A stretch of DNA of 64,000 bases. Origin: Pithys albifrons albifrons. Its lineage: Eukaryota; Chordata; Aves; Passeriformes; Thamnophilidae. Location of the stretch: contig NC_092467.1 of NCBI RefSeq assembly GCF_047495875.1, forward strand, positions 21,595,066 through 21,659,065. The letters are read 5' to 3'. Shown here piece after piece: positions 13,541 to 27,300 of the stretch (position 1 is the first letter of the stretch; every line of letters begins with the position of its first letter). Position numbers and translations under genes: made by a program. The notes beneath the pieces are model-generated. The model did no database searches. It worked only from the letters and a program-made list of their open reading frames with translations, and was not told the DNA's origin.

Positions 13541-16500
13541 GTAAGTTTTTTCAAGTAATAGCTGCTGGGCATTGGCAAAGATGCCAAAACGAGAGACAAC
13601 AGAAAACATTGTCTGACTTTCTGATCTACAGATTTATTTCTGTCTTGCAATATACAAGTTACCTCACTTTCACTATAAACAGAGAAGTATACATTGTTTT
13701 CCTTGGATAAAGAATTGGTTTAATGTGAACTCTAGAAAGCATTTCAGTCCTGTTGTGTAGAAGAAGGTTATCCAGGGATTTGGAGTTCGGAGTTCTTCTC
13801 AGTTAATTAAAATTAAAGAGCAGAAATAATTTTATCACCACATATCTAATTATAAAATACATTTGACAATGCATTTCATAATTCATTAGTTATAATGACT
13901 TTCACTACTTGTTTTCTTGTGTCTCTTCAAATATCTTCTGAAGTTTGAACACCCTAACACACAACTGTCTTGTGAATTCATTTGCTTACACATTTAGTGT
14001 GTGATACAGAAAATCACTTAGAAACTACCAAGAAAGATACTCTGCATTGGAAACCTAAATTAGTATTCCACATTCTTGATTAATTTATAGCGTACTGTTC
14101 TTTCCTTATGTAGGGCACTTTTAAAATTGGTAATTTCTTCTTAAAAAAATTTTTACTCTTTATATGTCCTATTGCATTTTTCTTCATTTTCAGTGTAATA
14201 ATTTAAATGTTTTATTGATATCTTTGTCTTTTTCTCAACAGTTTTCAGTATCTTGTTAATGTGATGGCGTAAGCTAGTAAAGCATTTGGATTGCATCATG
14301 GATATCACCAACATGATTGGTATTATTTGAGGCACAGGAAGAGTCTGCTGTGTGAAATGCCAGAAGTTTATATTTCTTTTAGTTTTGCAATGGTGAGTTT
14401 TTTACATTTGCACTAAATAACCCATAACTTTGTATCTTGTCATGTAAGATATATTTCTTTAGAAAGCAGCATATCAGCAAATCAGTAAAGACTTCTTTTA
14501 CATACGCCTTCTAATGTCTGTTGAGTGCAGCAGAAATTACTAACCAAAGCATGTGTTTGAATTTGGTTTAGTTTATTTTATTGGTATCAGTTTGAAGTGT
14601 CAGATACTCATCCTTCATGTGTTCTAGCTTTAAATAGAACAACTTAGGAGAAGTGGAATATGTAAATAAAACCTTTCATGTTTGGGTTCAAGTCCAAATG
14701 CAGTTACTCTGCAGAAGGTATTGGGCTTCTGTGCAAAAAAGGAGAATATACAGACAAGTTTATCCATGTGTAAAATAGGTATAAAAACAAATATGGACAA
14801 CATGCAGTGTTTTTCTCTCTCTTCAAGTCAGCTGCTGATGTTTTACCCATTTGCCCTTCGATATATTATTCATATTTTCTCTTAAGGCATTGGACAGCTC
14901 ACACTTTCTTACTTTTAAATGGACAGAGTGGAAGTTGATGCTGTAGCAGTTCTTCAGATGTATTTCCAGGAGTACAAACAGCGCATCTTTCCAGGCACAG
15001 CTGGAGGGTTGTAGCAGGACAAATAAAACAGTTTTGAGAACATTTGAAACTTGCACTTCGTAATTGTCTTTTCTTTGTTACACAAAATGATGTTCTGTCT
15101 TACACAGCTGTGTACAGAACTATAGCAGTTACACAGAATTATGTGCTTTCTCCTACAGTCGTGTCCAGAACTACATCAAGCAACACTTTGAGGATATGTT
15201 GCTTTCATTGAGAAATACCACTTGCATTATGATTTCTTAAACATACAATATAGTAGTTACTGTTAATTGCCAAATGGTTAAGAGTGTGCTGGTCTTGTCC
15301 TATTCTCTCTTTTTTGTTCTAGGACCGTATGACACTTAAATAGTAGATTTGTGAGAATTTATGTTCTTTTTTTCCCCTCCTTTTCTGAAAATGAAAAATA
15401 CCTATTGAAACAGTTTTCTGCATTTATCATTTTCAACCTTTCTAGGTAACGTGGGAAAGGTTTGATTCCATATTTAAAATTTTTATCTTCACATCATATG
15501 TCAGTTGAACAGGTTTGTGTAATCTGGAATTTCGGTAGATGAATAAAGGAAGGTATGACATTATGCACAAATGTGAATCTATTCATTAGCATGGCTATTA
15601 TGGCAGATCTGTGGTGATTCGCAGTTTGACACATTGAATTTTTAAAGATTAAATGAATAGAAGGATAAGACTGAGCTGCTTTCTCTTAAAAATGTTATTT
15701 TGAGATTGTTGAGTACTCCCACATTTCACCTTGAAATGTGAAATACAGACACTCTGAAACAGGATCTTCTAAACTCATCTTTGAGTCTGGATTTACTTAA
15801 ATCTGATGTAGGTGATGATTCATCTCACCAACTGTATGAAAATTTTAAAACTGGAGGAGACTTGGGAAACAGCCTTCTAGTACCTCAGAGATCACTGACA
15901 GAGCCAGGCTTTCTGTTGTCGTAAGTGATGCGAAAACAGGGTAGGCCCCACTTGGGTCTAAGAGTTATTATTTTCACTGTAAGGACAATTAAACACTAGA
16001 ACAAATTGCCCAGAGAAGTTGTGGAATATCTGTACTCAGTGTTTTTCAAGACTCATCTGGACAATGTCCCATGTAACTAAATCTGACTTTAGTCCTGATG
16101 TTCATTTAACCACAAGGTTGGACAGGATTGCCTCCCAAAGTCCTTTCCAAGTGGATTGATTTTATGATTCTGATTCAGAAAATTTTTTTTATTTTTACCA
16201 TTAATGACTGTATTTTTTATTGGTGTGCTTAATTTTTTTTTTAATTCCCTGTTAAATTAGGATTGCAGTTGTTATTCATGAGTGATTTGGTCTTGCTTTA
16301 AGCAACAAGTGATCAAGCAAATATGATTTTAATGGTTTACTTCTTAGTATGTGAAACCATGTAATGTGAATCTGTGGGATATTAAGAATGTGATCTAATA
16401 CCTCTTGAACAGACAAGTAATGCCAACACATTATAACCTAAGTACAATACATGAAAATAGTGTATTTTAGTAACTGGAGCTCAAGTGAACATTCCAGCTT

Positions 16501-16764
16501 TACATAAGGCATAAATATGAACAACACACACAGAAGTACTAAAGCTAGAACAACCACAAATACCAAGTCAGCTACTTGGTAGCTGAGATGGAAAACTTTT
16601 AATGACCTAAAGAAATACCACAGAAAGAAGCTGTGTGAATACATTGTGTGGGCTTACTCGGGTTTACATTGGTACGTTTGTGTCAAAATATTCTTTACAT
16701 TTTCTGTGTCTGTAGGTGGGTTTTAAATATTTTCTCTGACTATTCTGTTTACATTTTTTTGAAG
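13541..16764 (+). other. ZZZ3: Probable ZZZ3 5' intron
   Basis: AT-rich non-coding DNA before the acceptor of the first coding exon. It contains one clear CR1-derived repeat (about 15935-16180) and a degenerate pair of about 28-bp direct repeats near 15101 and 15154. No further exon could be supported. Confidence 0.5.
15935..16180 (+). repeat. CR1 LINE 3' fragment
   Basis: Best-preserved repeat in the window. In order it shows the CR1 3' blocks: a 'TTATTATTTTCACTGTAAGG' segment, 'ACACTAGAACAAATTGCCCA' then 'GAGAAGTTGTGGA', a 'TTTTTCAAGACTCATCTGGA' segment, 'CAAGGTTGGACAGGATTGCC', 'TCCCAAAGTCCTTTCCAA', and a final 'ATTTTATGATTCTGATT' tail. It is in + orientation and 5'-truncated; weaker similarity may extend left to about 15840. 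CR1 is abundant in birds and other reptiles, which supports the host assignment. Confidence 0.85.
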
Positions 16765-16815
16765 GTTTCCCAATGAGTGGATCATGATGGACATACTTTA
16801 GGGACTCGCCATAGT
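16765..16815 (+). promoter_or_regulatory. ZZZ3: 5'UTR part of first ZZZ3 coding exon, with two short uORFs
   Basis: The exon opens after the acceptor TACATTTTTTTGAAG. Its 51 untranslated bases contain ATG AGT GGA TCA TGA (16773-16787) and an overlapping frame ATG ATG GAC ATA CTT TAG (16784-16801). The second ATG of the latter has A at -3 and G at +4, a strong context. The main start at 16816 also has A at -3 and G at +4. The uORFs end before the main start, so reinitiation or leaky scanning would be needed. Confidence 0.6.
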
Positions 16816-18326
16816 ATGGCTGCTTCTCGATCTACTCGTGTTACAAGATCTACAGTGGGCTTAAATGGTTTGGATGAAAACTTTTGTGGTAGAACATTAA
16901 GGAACCGTAGTATTGCTCATCCAGAGGAAGTTTCACCCCATCCTCCAATACGATCAAGGTCACCAAAGAAGAGGCCAGAGCCTGTGCAAACTCAGAAGGG
17001 CAGTAACGGTGGAAGAACTACTGATTTGAAACAACAGAGTGCTCGGGAATCATGGGTGAGCCCTAGAAAGAGAGGGTTGTCTACTTCAGAAAAAGATAAT
17101 GTTGATAAACAAACTGTGGAAAATAGTGAAAAAAAACAAGCAGAACCTGTTTCACCAGTTTTGAAAAGAATTAAGCGCTGTCTACGTTCAGAGGCACCCA
17201 ACAGCTCTGAAGAAGATTTGCCTCCTAAAGCAGAGAAGGAGTCATTGGAGCATAAAAGCTTAGTGTCGGACAATGATGCCGTCTCCACGGGGACTAAACG
17301 AGCTTGTCGATGTCTTATATTGGATGATTGTGAGAAAAGGGAAGTTAAAAAGGTGAATATCTGTGCAGAAGGATTTAATAATTCTGCAGTAGTTGAAGAG
17401 GTTGCAGGTTATCAGACTGTCAATGGAGTTGGTGAGAGAGACTCAAATTCTCTTAACTGTGATGACTGTCAGCTTGATGGGAACACAAAGCAAAACAGTG
17501 CTGGTTCCCACATGCCCAAGGACAAAACAGTAGCAGAAAATGGAAACTCACTTGCTCATTCTTCGTTGTTGCTTAATAGCAGCAAAGAGGAGAGTGTCGT
17601 AGACCATTATGTGCCTTGCACAAACTCTCAAGAACAGGTAAAGTTAGAGGACCACAAAATAATAAATGACTGTTTGCCTGAGGAGCATAGTAATCAGGCA
17701 TATGAGCCAGCTACAGGGTCCTTTTCTGAAATCCAGCCATCTTTGTTAAGGGATTCGGAGGAGGAGGTGGATGTTGTGGGAGATAGTAGTGCCTCTAAGG
17801 AACAGTGTGCTGAAAACTCCAATAGCAACCCGAATACTCATCATGACAGTGCATCAATCTCAGGTGAACCTGAACCACATTCTTCAGTGCTGAACTGTGT
17901 TCCAGCTCAAATGACATCTGTGTTGGAACTTCAGGAACACAGATACACGTTGAGAACTTCACCACGAAGGGCTGCCCCTCTCAGAAGTAGCCCTCCTAAA
18001 AATAACTCTCCATGTAGAGAAAACGGACAGGTTGAGGAAAATAATCTTAGTCCTACTGAAAAGAATGTACCTGTAGGTATTAATAATATCAATGGATCTC
18101 CCAAAAAGTCTGAAGAAATTAAACAGACTGAAAAAGAGAAAAATTCTCACACAGGGGATCATGGGAGTGATGGACTAAGAAAGCCGCTTTCTGAGGCTAG
18201 GCTTGTTGCTGGATATGTACCATCTGCCAAAGAGAGTGCCAACATCCACACTGCAGAGGAGGATGAGGAAGAGCCTGATGTGTATTACTTTGAATCAGAT
18301 CATGTGGCATTGAAACACAACAAAGA
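16816..18326 (+). CDS. ZZZ3: ZZZ3 coding exon 1 (residues 1-504)
   Basis: Large exon of 1511 coding nt encoding the N-terminal half. The ATG at 16816 is chosen because the downstream peptide (MAASRST...) equals the conserved vertebrate start; the frame is open upstream to a GTG at 16777 but has no ATG there. Polar, serine/glutamate-rich, with recognisable conserved stretches such as '[17 protein letters not shown]', '[17 protein letters not shown]', '[15 protein letters not shown]' and '[17 protein letters not shown]'. The exon ends at AAAGA|GTATGT (18326), phase 2. Reading on past the donor gives a false C-terminus ending at 18336. Confidence 0.96.
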
Positions 18327-21300
18327 GTATGTGTAACTATGGTAACCATGAATTCTGCTTTTGTTTCTTACAAAAATACACAAATCATTAAGTATTTAAA
18401 GTACTTCCACAAAAATTTAAGTGCTTTATAATTTTCATACTCTTCAGTCTTCATTTTTCTTCCTTGTTTCTACCTTAAACTAAATTAAACTCTGTGTAAT
18501 ATGCAGTATGGTACAGCAATGTGGTTTATACATTTCTAGCTATAGGATTTTTTTTTAGCCAGAACTTGTTATTTTGGGGAGATTTTTGTTTGTTTAAAAA
18601 TACATATTTTATCTCTTTTATCTTAAAAACTAGCTGGAAAGAAAACAAAAGGAATTATAACCTTTAATTAGATTTCAGTTATTTATCAGCAAAATTTATC
18701 CAACTGGCACTGCAGATACAGCTTATGGAGTTATCACTCTGCTGTACATAGAATTTAAAGTTAGATACTGTTTTCAGAGTGTCGTGGGAAAGACTCAGCA
18801 TTATTGTGTTAAGGAAGAATTGATCAAATGCAGCAATTTCAGAACTTTTTCCAGAGTAAATTATGTCTACATTGCTATTTATATTAATGAAATGTAAATA
18901 TAGACATGTTCAAATTATTATTAGAAAAGATATAACTTGGTTTTATGTTTATTATTAGAATGTCTGTAAGTAGGACTGTGATAGTTACATATTTGTGGTA
19001 ACTGTGAAAGGGATTTTTGAAACAAAAGGGTAATTGTCTCACTGAAGAAAGTTTGTATGGAGAAAATTTGTCATCAAGTAATAGATCAGGACACAGTTTT
19101 TATTTCACAGTCTTTGTAATGCTGTTTTGAATTCTATGTTTTGCTGTTTAGTAGGTGTTGTATTTTGTTGTGAGTTCTGAAAGGCCAAATGCAGATAATC
19201 TGCAGTTTTTTGCTTCATAAGAAGAGTTGAGCCCTGGCAGTTTCTGTAAATGGTTACAGCACAATTGCTATGAATATGGGGTCCAAGACACAGATGATTG
19301 TTTAATCCAGCATGACTGGGATTTTGACATTAGAGTTGCATTATTGTTATAATTAAATTTTTTTCAGTATTGGATATGAATAAATCATTTTAATGAGAAA
19401 ATTCTGAATTTGAGCATGGTTTAGACTAACCATGATTTCAAAATAATGAGCAAATACCTGCAACTTCAGCCATCAGTCCAAAGTGGACCCTTTTCATGAT
19501 AGATAGAAAGCAGATTACTGTTCCCTAAATTATAAATGGGAAAAATGAACTGTTGCCTTTCGACTTGTTTGGATGGTTTTGTATCTGTATGTAATATGAC
19601 TTTATCTGATGTTAGTAGACAGATACATTAGTAATGTGCTGTGAGAGGTTTATTAGGAAAAGAACTACAAATATAATATCAGATTTTTAGATGTAGCTTC
19701 AATTTTTACTTCTTTCAAATTAAATGTCTGAAATACACAATATTTGAAAAATTAAAATCCTCAATTGAATGTAAATGCTGTAAAAATAAGTAATTTTTTT
19801 TTCTATTCTTAAACACAGACTTAAATTATCCTTGAAAATTTCAGGAGTGTGTCCTAGTATTTGCTTTTGAATATACACGATTTTGGAGATGTGGGTAGTT
19901 GTTGTTCAGATTGGCAGCCTGTTTGTGAGAGCTTGTTGGGGAGTTTTTGAAATTGCAGGTAGGACTTACTACTAATTTGCTGCCTGAATGAAAAATTCCA
20001 AAAGAAATAGCTTACTGTTTTTATCTTATTATATATTTTACTGATTTTTCATGGCCAAATAAAAGAACTATTTTCTAGATCAAGAATAGTTTCTGCTTCT
20101 CCAAGGGAAGCATGCTGTGGAGAGAGCATTACTCGTATTTTTTCTTGGTTTAAAAAATTTTTGATAGAACTGAAAAGTTACAGGCAATCTTTTTTTGTTG
20201 TTTGTATTTGCAAGAAAATAAATCTAGTCTTCTGGTGGTTCCACAAGGTAATAGGATCCTTGTGAGGAACTTAAATCAATGTTTTAATACGTGAGTGTAG
20301 TTGTCATTTTTGCAAAACTTTATAGGTCAAGAGTTCATCAGGTGCAGTGGAATTTATCCCTTTTCAAATTAAAAAATAGGAAAGTTCATCAGAGGATACT
20401 CTTAATTCATATGTTACAGTTTTTGAATAGTGTCTTAATTATACCCCTGTTTAATCTCATTTAGTGCTTATTCTGTAAAATGTTAAGCTAAAAATAGCAA
20501 AAAGAAAAGACAGTTTTTGCAGAAATGCAGTCCCTGATTAGTCAGATGCAAAGAATTCCAGTTCCCATGCTATTCATGTAGGTTTAGCTTAAGGCAAAAC
20601 CTGATCCCTTTGCCTCTGCTATGTCTGGCTGAGTATTGCTGGTGTTCTGTTTATCAGAGGTTCCACTGGTACAGAGCTTTGTTTTTCTGTCCTTCTTCAG
20701 TTTGGGATTATTATGGTTGATTTTCTTCTCTGGTTTATCTCTGTTCTCTTTTAAAAGCCAATTCAAAGAGACATCAGCATCTTGTCTAGGCTGAGGAGGC
20801 AGATTGCTCCAAGAAACCTTTAGTAGCATTCATTGAATGTTCCACAGCAGAGTAAAGTCATACTCCTGTGTGTCATAGAAGCAATTTGATACAGCTGTAC
20901 ATTATTTCTTGTTACTTTACATAGCTTGATGACATACACATTCATATGGTTGTTTTCCCTCTCCAAGGAATTATTGTGGCATTGACAAAATATGAGTATA
21001 CCAAAACCTTGAGCTGTTGATAAGACTTTGTACAAGGAAAACAACTAAGTATATTGTGGTATTTCTGTATGAGTTTTGTTCCCTTTTGAATACTGACATG
21101 TTTAAACAACATTCATATATGAATATTTCTGGGAAAACTGGATCATATAATGGGAAAAATAATCATCACAGATTACGGAATTATTATTATTCAGAGAGAA
21201 AGCTGAAATGAGGGATGTTCCCACAACCTCTTTATTAAAAATGATCTCTCCTACAAAGACGGATATGAGATCTCTAAACAGAAACTTCATTGCAACGTAG

Positions 21301-24300
21301 ACATTCTTGTGGATAATAACAGACTGATCTAGGGGGTTGTGTAGTGTTAAAGCATTGTTAATGTTAATTTTTCTGTTGCTACACATAATTGGAATTTCTG
21401 TGTATTGTAATTCCTCTCAGAAAAGTATGGCTTTGGTGCATATTTGAGAATTTAGCTTCTTTGTTCTAGCTCAGAACTGCTTGCATTTTCTCTTGAGATA
21501 CTTTCTTCAAGACTGAACTTGTAGATTTAAATCTTACACTGCTGAATTTTATATGCTGTGCTTCATATTTTGCATATGCCTTTCCTCAGGAGTTTCTCAT
21601 ATCTGCTGTATCTTTTTGTAGTGTAATTCTTTCTCATACTGCAGTAACTTACTTGAATTTTCTGTCTTGTTCAGGATTTTATTCTCAGTACTTTTTCCCC
21701 TTTGCCCTGTTTCATTTAATGTCCTTTTTTTTCCCCACCTCCTTTCTACTTCCTCTGGAGGTGTGCAATGTTTGGTAGGTGTTAGGTTGCACAAGGGGAA
21801 AACCTTTGTTTGAGTTTTAGTCCTGGGTTCTAGATGAAAATGTAACTGAGGAATTGAGTTTTCATATACATATAATGCATTGTACAATGCATTTTTGGGA
21901 TTCTGTAAACTGCAGTTGGCTTTACAGGAGCCACTTAGGTAAGATCAGTGAAATAAAAGAATTGGGCACAAGCAGTTGCCTGCAGGCATTTAATTGCAAG
22001 AGTTAGGACTGTGTTTGTTTGCTAGTTAGATATTTTCATGTATCTTTATTACTTGATAATATTTAAATCATAATAACTGCACTGGCATTTAAAATGAGGA
22101 CAGATTAAATGAAAGATTTTAACACACCTCTTAAAACCCAGTCTTCGGGAATTGTTACCTGTGATGGGTTGTATTGTTGCAGAGATCTTGGAAAGACAAA
22201 GGACTGTGTAGGATCATGCAATGAGATTTAACATATACTTGACAATTCATAGTAGTACTGTTTGTCTTTTGATTCACTTTCAGTATTATATGAATGTGAG
22301 TAAAGAAACATTTGTGACATTTCCTGTGGTACAGGTTTTGTATTCTATTCACTCAAAAATTTTCTGTCTAAAGAATCAGATTAAACAGTTCTGCATAAAA
22401 GTTCATCTTACTGCACTGAACTTGTTAGTGTGTGGTGCTCCTTGCCATGCCAGTTATTTGAGAACTGCCTTAAACAGAATCTGCTTGAAGGGTAACTGTT
22501 ATGTAATCCTCTAAATTTCTAATGTTCTCTTCTAATTTTACCTGCGTCATGTTTTTTCCTTAAGTGGGAAAGGTAAAATATCCTTGTCTGTCTTCATATA
22601 TATTGGCTAAGAATAATAATATTGGATTAATTTTTTTAATGTGTCCCCATATATTTAGCTGTATGTCTCAGAATTAAGGTAAAATTGATCACAGAGTAGG
22701 GATTTATGTTAATGTACAGATAATTCAGGTAGTCCATTCCTTTGTAACGATGTCACGTAGCTATGAGTGGCTAATACTTCATTTGCCTGAGATGTACAAT
22801 TTTAGTCTATGGGGACTTTGTTTCTGACTTTGTTTCATTTTAGGGAATAAAGGAAATTGATATAAATCAGGTGAATATTTTTTGTAGTAGTAGTTTCAGT
22901 ACCTCTGAATGATTTATAGACTATCCTCAATACAGAAGAATTATGAGTATACATTTTTAGTTTGAAGAAAAGTAGGACTTAGTAATTAAAAAAAAAGTGT
23001 CTATGCCATATGTATTAGACTACAATATGTTTTAATTCATCCTTTGTTTCACAGAAGTGGTGTGGCATACAGTGATATTTTTCATAAACTATCCATGTAT
23101 GTAAAACTGAAACATGGAAAATTGGTGTTCTTTCAGAGTCCAGCTTCTACTGTCCAGTAGATTGGTTTGTGTTCTAATAAAGTAGCAAAAAATAAAATTG
23201 ACTTTAAGTAAAATCATGTAGAAGTTGAATGCTGCAGCAGGTTGATCTGCAAAATGGAAATGTAATGTAAATCAGTTAAAAACTTCTAATGTGAGTTTCT
23301 GATCAACTACAGTTTGGTTTTGCAGGTAATTGTGTTATTACAACGTGATATTGTAACAGACATGTGACCACATTTATTAATGAAGTACTCATGTTTTACT
23401 ATTGCCAGCAGTACTTTATCGTTTTTTACAAAATTATTTCTGTCTCTAAATATTTGTCAATGGAAAAGTTACGTGACAAAGAATTTTTACAGGACTAAAG
23501 GTTAAGGTTTCATTAAGAGTATTGTAATCATAGAATCATGTTTTATAATTACATAAACTTTTGAATAAACACTAGTTTTCTTACTTTGCAAGAGGTAAGG
23601 CCTTGGGCATGCTGCATCAGCTTTTCACTCCCTAGTAACGAGCATGCTCTGGGAACCATTAAATGTAAAGTATATTTGTCAGATTTGTTTTGCTTTCTGT
23701 GACCGCAGTTACTTTGCTGACAACCCCAGCACGGTCCTGGTGAACAGCACAATGAAACACAGTGCAGTCCTTGTTTCAACAGTGCATCCTGTGGAAAGCA
23801 AATCTTGATTTCTTTTGGATTTGAGTCTGTACTCCTCAAATTCTCTCCTGATTTGCCTGCTTTTCTTTTGCTGCCTGTGCTCTCACCTCTGAGTCCTCTG
23901 TTGCAACAATCCAGTCCTGGAAGGGAAAGTGTGAACTCTGGGGCACAGAGATGCTTCCAAGTTCACTGCCTTGTGTTTGCTGCCTGTGGATGTGTGGGCT
24001 GATGGATTCATTGAGGAATTAATGTAAACTGGGATATTAAGTGGTTTTGAGGTGTAGGAAGTACCGGTTGGAAACAAATATCAAGTGCCATGAGAATTAA
24101 TGGTCCTGATTTAAAAAACCAAACCAAACCAACAAGAAATAAACACCCCACCCCAAATAAACAAGAAAAGATTGGGCAGTAATGTGTTGACCCAGCACAG
24201 CTGAGTGGAGAGTAAGGCTCTGGCTGTGATTGTGACTACACACACAAGGAACACTTAAAAGAAGCAGTAAAGTGTGGTTATACCAGTTATATCAGTGTAA

Positions 24301-27300
24301 AGTGTGTATGGTGAGACAAAGAATAAATTGTTACCATTGCCTACTTGGAAGGGATGGACAAATATTTCATTAAAATATTAGTAAGCATAATGATGCCACC
24401 AAGGAAACAAGAAGGTAGTGACTGCCATTTAGTGAGAGTGTGGGTATCTCTACTTGTCAGTTTTAACTAACCCAGCTTGAAATTACTCCATTACCAATTT
24501 TTAAGTTTTTCTTCTGGTCTTTCATGAAGTTTCAACAGCATGAACTGCAAAACTTGGCAGTGTCTTAGAAAGGAATTGTATATGTGGTGGTCCATCTTGT
24601 TACAGGCTTGTTTCAATCTCAGCAGTAAGTTCTAATCAATGTAGTTGTTGCTTTGTGTATTTTTTGTTGTTTCTTCTTATATGCTGTTCTGAGAGGAGGA
24701 AAGATCTTATTTTTTGCTTTCCTTTGAACTTTGTTCTTGGTGGGAATAACCAGCTGATTTTTAGTTTTTCATTATTGAATACATTTATTTTGCTTTGGGT
24801 AGTTCAAGGTGGAAATATTGCTGTTTTTTTCTCTAACAAACTTCAAAAGTTTTATGCCTCCTAAGCCAAGGACCACCTGTGTCCATGGTTCATTGCAGTG
24901 ACTACTGATAAAAACACACATTTACTAATTCTCTTCCTTATTTTTAATTTCTTTTCCCCTTTTTAAGCCAAAGAATATTTAGCAAATAATGCTTTGTAAT
25001 GCTATTAGAACATTCATCTACTCATGAGTGTATAACAAATTCTTGTAATTCAGTTACAGTAATTCAGATACTTGAGGGGAATATGTTAATTTGTTCCTGT
25101 GGCAAGAGTATGCATCTGAACAGTTGAGTTCATGTGTGTGTCTTCCTTGAGTGAAAACCCACAAAAACTTAAGGTAGAGTGATTTGAAGGAGTTCAGTAA
25201 ACAGTGTTGTCAGCTTTCTCTGTTTTTTTTTTTGTCAGCAGATTTCTGTAGTTGGGTCAGGTTCATGATAACATGGAAAGAAAGCCCCTTCTAAATGATT
25301 TCCTTCCCCAACACCTTTTGGGAAAAGAGTGTCTAAGTGAATGTGCTGGAGCAATCTGTGTGGTATATTCCCTCAGTAGCAGAATTGGGACCATTCTCAT
25401 TAGAGATGATGAGAGGGGAGGAGAAGAAGGTTGGGATGTGCTGCCAATCTGTCTTTCTGTGCCACTTGTGAAAAAAACATTTTTACTGCCATTATCTCCT
25501 GTCGCTCCAAGTCTTGAAAACAGGAATGAGAGGGAGCTGTTTCTTGGTTCCTAGTAAGTGTCAGTGCCCTGCAGACAAATACGTTAGAAAGAGCTGTCAA
25601 AGGAAGATGAAAAGGCTGTATGAAAACGTATTAACTGGGGAAGGACTGATGGATGCTGTTTTGTTGACAAGACTGAAACAAGTTCTATGTTTGTTTATGG
25701 GCACAAAGACCTAATTACTACTGAAAATTCTGAAAACTTGCTGGAAATGCAGGTATTTCATGAAGGTGCTTTTGTACACGTGATACTAAATCCTGCTAAG
25801 TGTGTTGGACTGCTCTTGACAACAATGAAGCCTGTAGAAATACATGAGTGAGTGTTCTGTTTCTGGGAAGGGTTAAGAATTTTGAGAAAGAAGGGGACAT
25901 CGTGGGTTTGTAACCATTAAAATACTGTTCAGATGCTTGAAATACGAAGTCCAAAGCTGTGAAAGTTAGAAGGAAGGTAAAATCAGAGTGGAAAATGGTT
26001 CTTTTGCATCCAGATAAAAGACTGCAGTAAGGTTTTTTGTTTTGCTTTAGGATTTCTTGGTTTATTAAAAAAATGTGCTTCTTGGCTTAGTTCTGCTTTG
26101 TTTTCAATAGGTGTGAGGATGGACATTCAAAAATAGTGATTTGTGTTCTGTTCTTGGCACAGCAGACTTGGAGAAGCCATCTAATGTGTACCTTAGTTAA
26201 TACATAAAATGGAGATGCAATTTAATTATTTACTTGTGTTTGAAGTACTTTAAAAGGTCTGAAGCAGGAGTATTAAATATGGATAGTAAAGGTACAGTAA
26301 ATGACAGTGTCTGTAAAGAGGTTAAGCCAGAGTAGAAGGCAATTTTGTAATGAGTTGTAGAAATGGTGTAAGTTGATTACCTTGGTCATAGTGTCTGAGC
26401 ACTAGGTAAGTAAAAACCTTTCATATGCTGCTTTCTCCAGCAAAGGTGTTTTTCTAAGTCCTGACAGGGGTTGATATAGGCATGCCCTTATTGATTATAC
26501 CCTGAAACCCTTTTCTGTTTCTGAAGGGAGATCAAAGAAGGGCCACTCCACACCTAGCAAGTCCAGCACTGAATCCCAGCCCTCTTCCACAGTGCAACTG
26601 GGGATTTTTTTTAAATCTGTGATGGGTATCAGAATAATTTGCAAGAAGGTTTTCTGTCAGAATTACTGTGCTGTGACACTGGCAAAGATTTCAGGCCTAC
26701 CTTAAAAGCTGAGAGCATTTTCTCTTATTTCTGAACTCAAACAAACAAAATCCAAATGAAAAACCTCACTTGCTTCTTTGAAATGACAGGATTGTGTTTG
26801 ATTTGACTCTACATATTTCTCCAGGGAGCCAGTCTCTTTAACTTCAGCTGCCTTGGGTAACTTGGATATTCGAAGTGCAATTAACGTTTCCCTTTCCCTA
26901 CAGTAATTTACAGTCTTATGTTTAATATCCAGTACTTTCTTGCTTAGGATCTAATAAGGGATTTTTTTCCTGAGTTGCTGTTAATAGACCAAAATCCAGA
27001 GTAATAAATGACTTTGAGTACCAGAGAGCAGATTGTGGTCTGTATTTTACTGCAGGGCCAGCAGATGGCAATGAAACAAAGATTTGCTCAAATCCTTCCA
27101 GTGACTGAAACTGAAAGGTTTTGTGTCACGCCTCTTGGAAATATAAAACAATAAGGTTTTTTCTATGTATCTTTTAGCCTTGCTTTATTAATTAGACATG
27201 CATAATCCTTCATGTAAAACAATCCCACCTGTACAGGAACTAATCAGTATTTCTAAATTATGGTACATGTGTTTTTTTACTGTCAAAGCCCCAAAATTGA

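Noticed and set aside
14242..14268. Possible second 5'UTR microexon (acceptor TTTCTCAACAG, donor C|GTAAGC)
   Set aside because: Only 27 bases long with a weak donor; not enough to call.
15101..15180. Two degenerate copies of a TACA-CAG..GTGT-CAGAACTA unit about 53 bases apart
   Set aside because: Too short and diverged to be called a tandem repeat; probably chance or an old local duplication.
16777..16815. N-terminal extension of ZZZ3 by 13 residues starting at GTG
   Set aside because: GTG is a poor eukaryotic start, the segment is not part of known ZZZ3, and the ATG at 16816 has a strong context and gives the conserved N-terminus.
16992..17288. 98-codon frame antisense to the first ZZZ3 coding exon
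   Set aside because: It is a shadow of the coding strand with no independent splice or protein support.
18327..18336. End of the large ZZZ3 frame as 'KEYV' then stop
   Set aside because: The frame runs through a consensus donor (AAAGA|GTATGT). Splicing to 31904 gives the conserved KDYQRLL sequence, so these bases are intronic.
23528..23542. AATCATAGAATCATG resembling the CR1 tail
   Set aside because: About 15 bases with no flanking CR1 body; insufficient to annotate.
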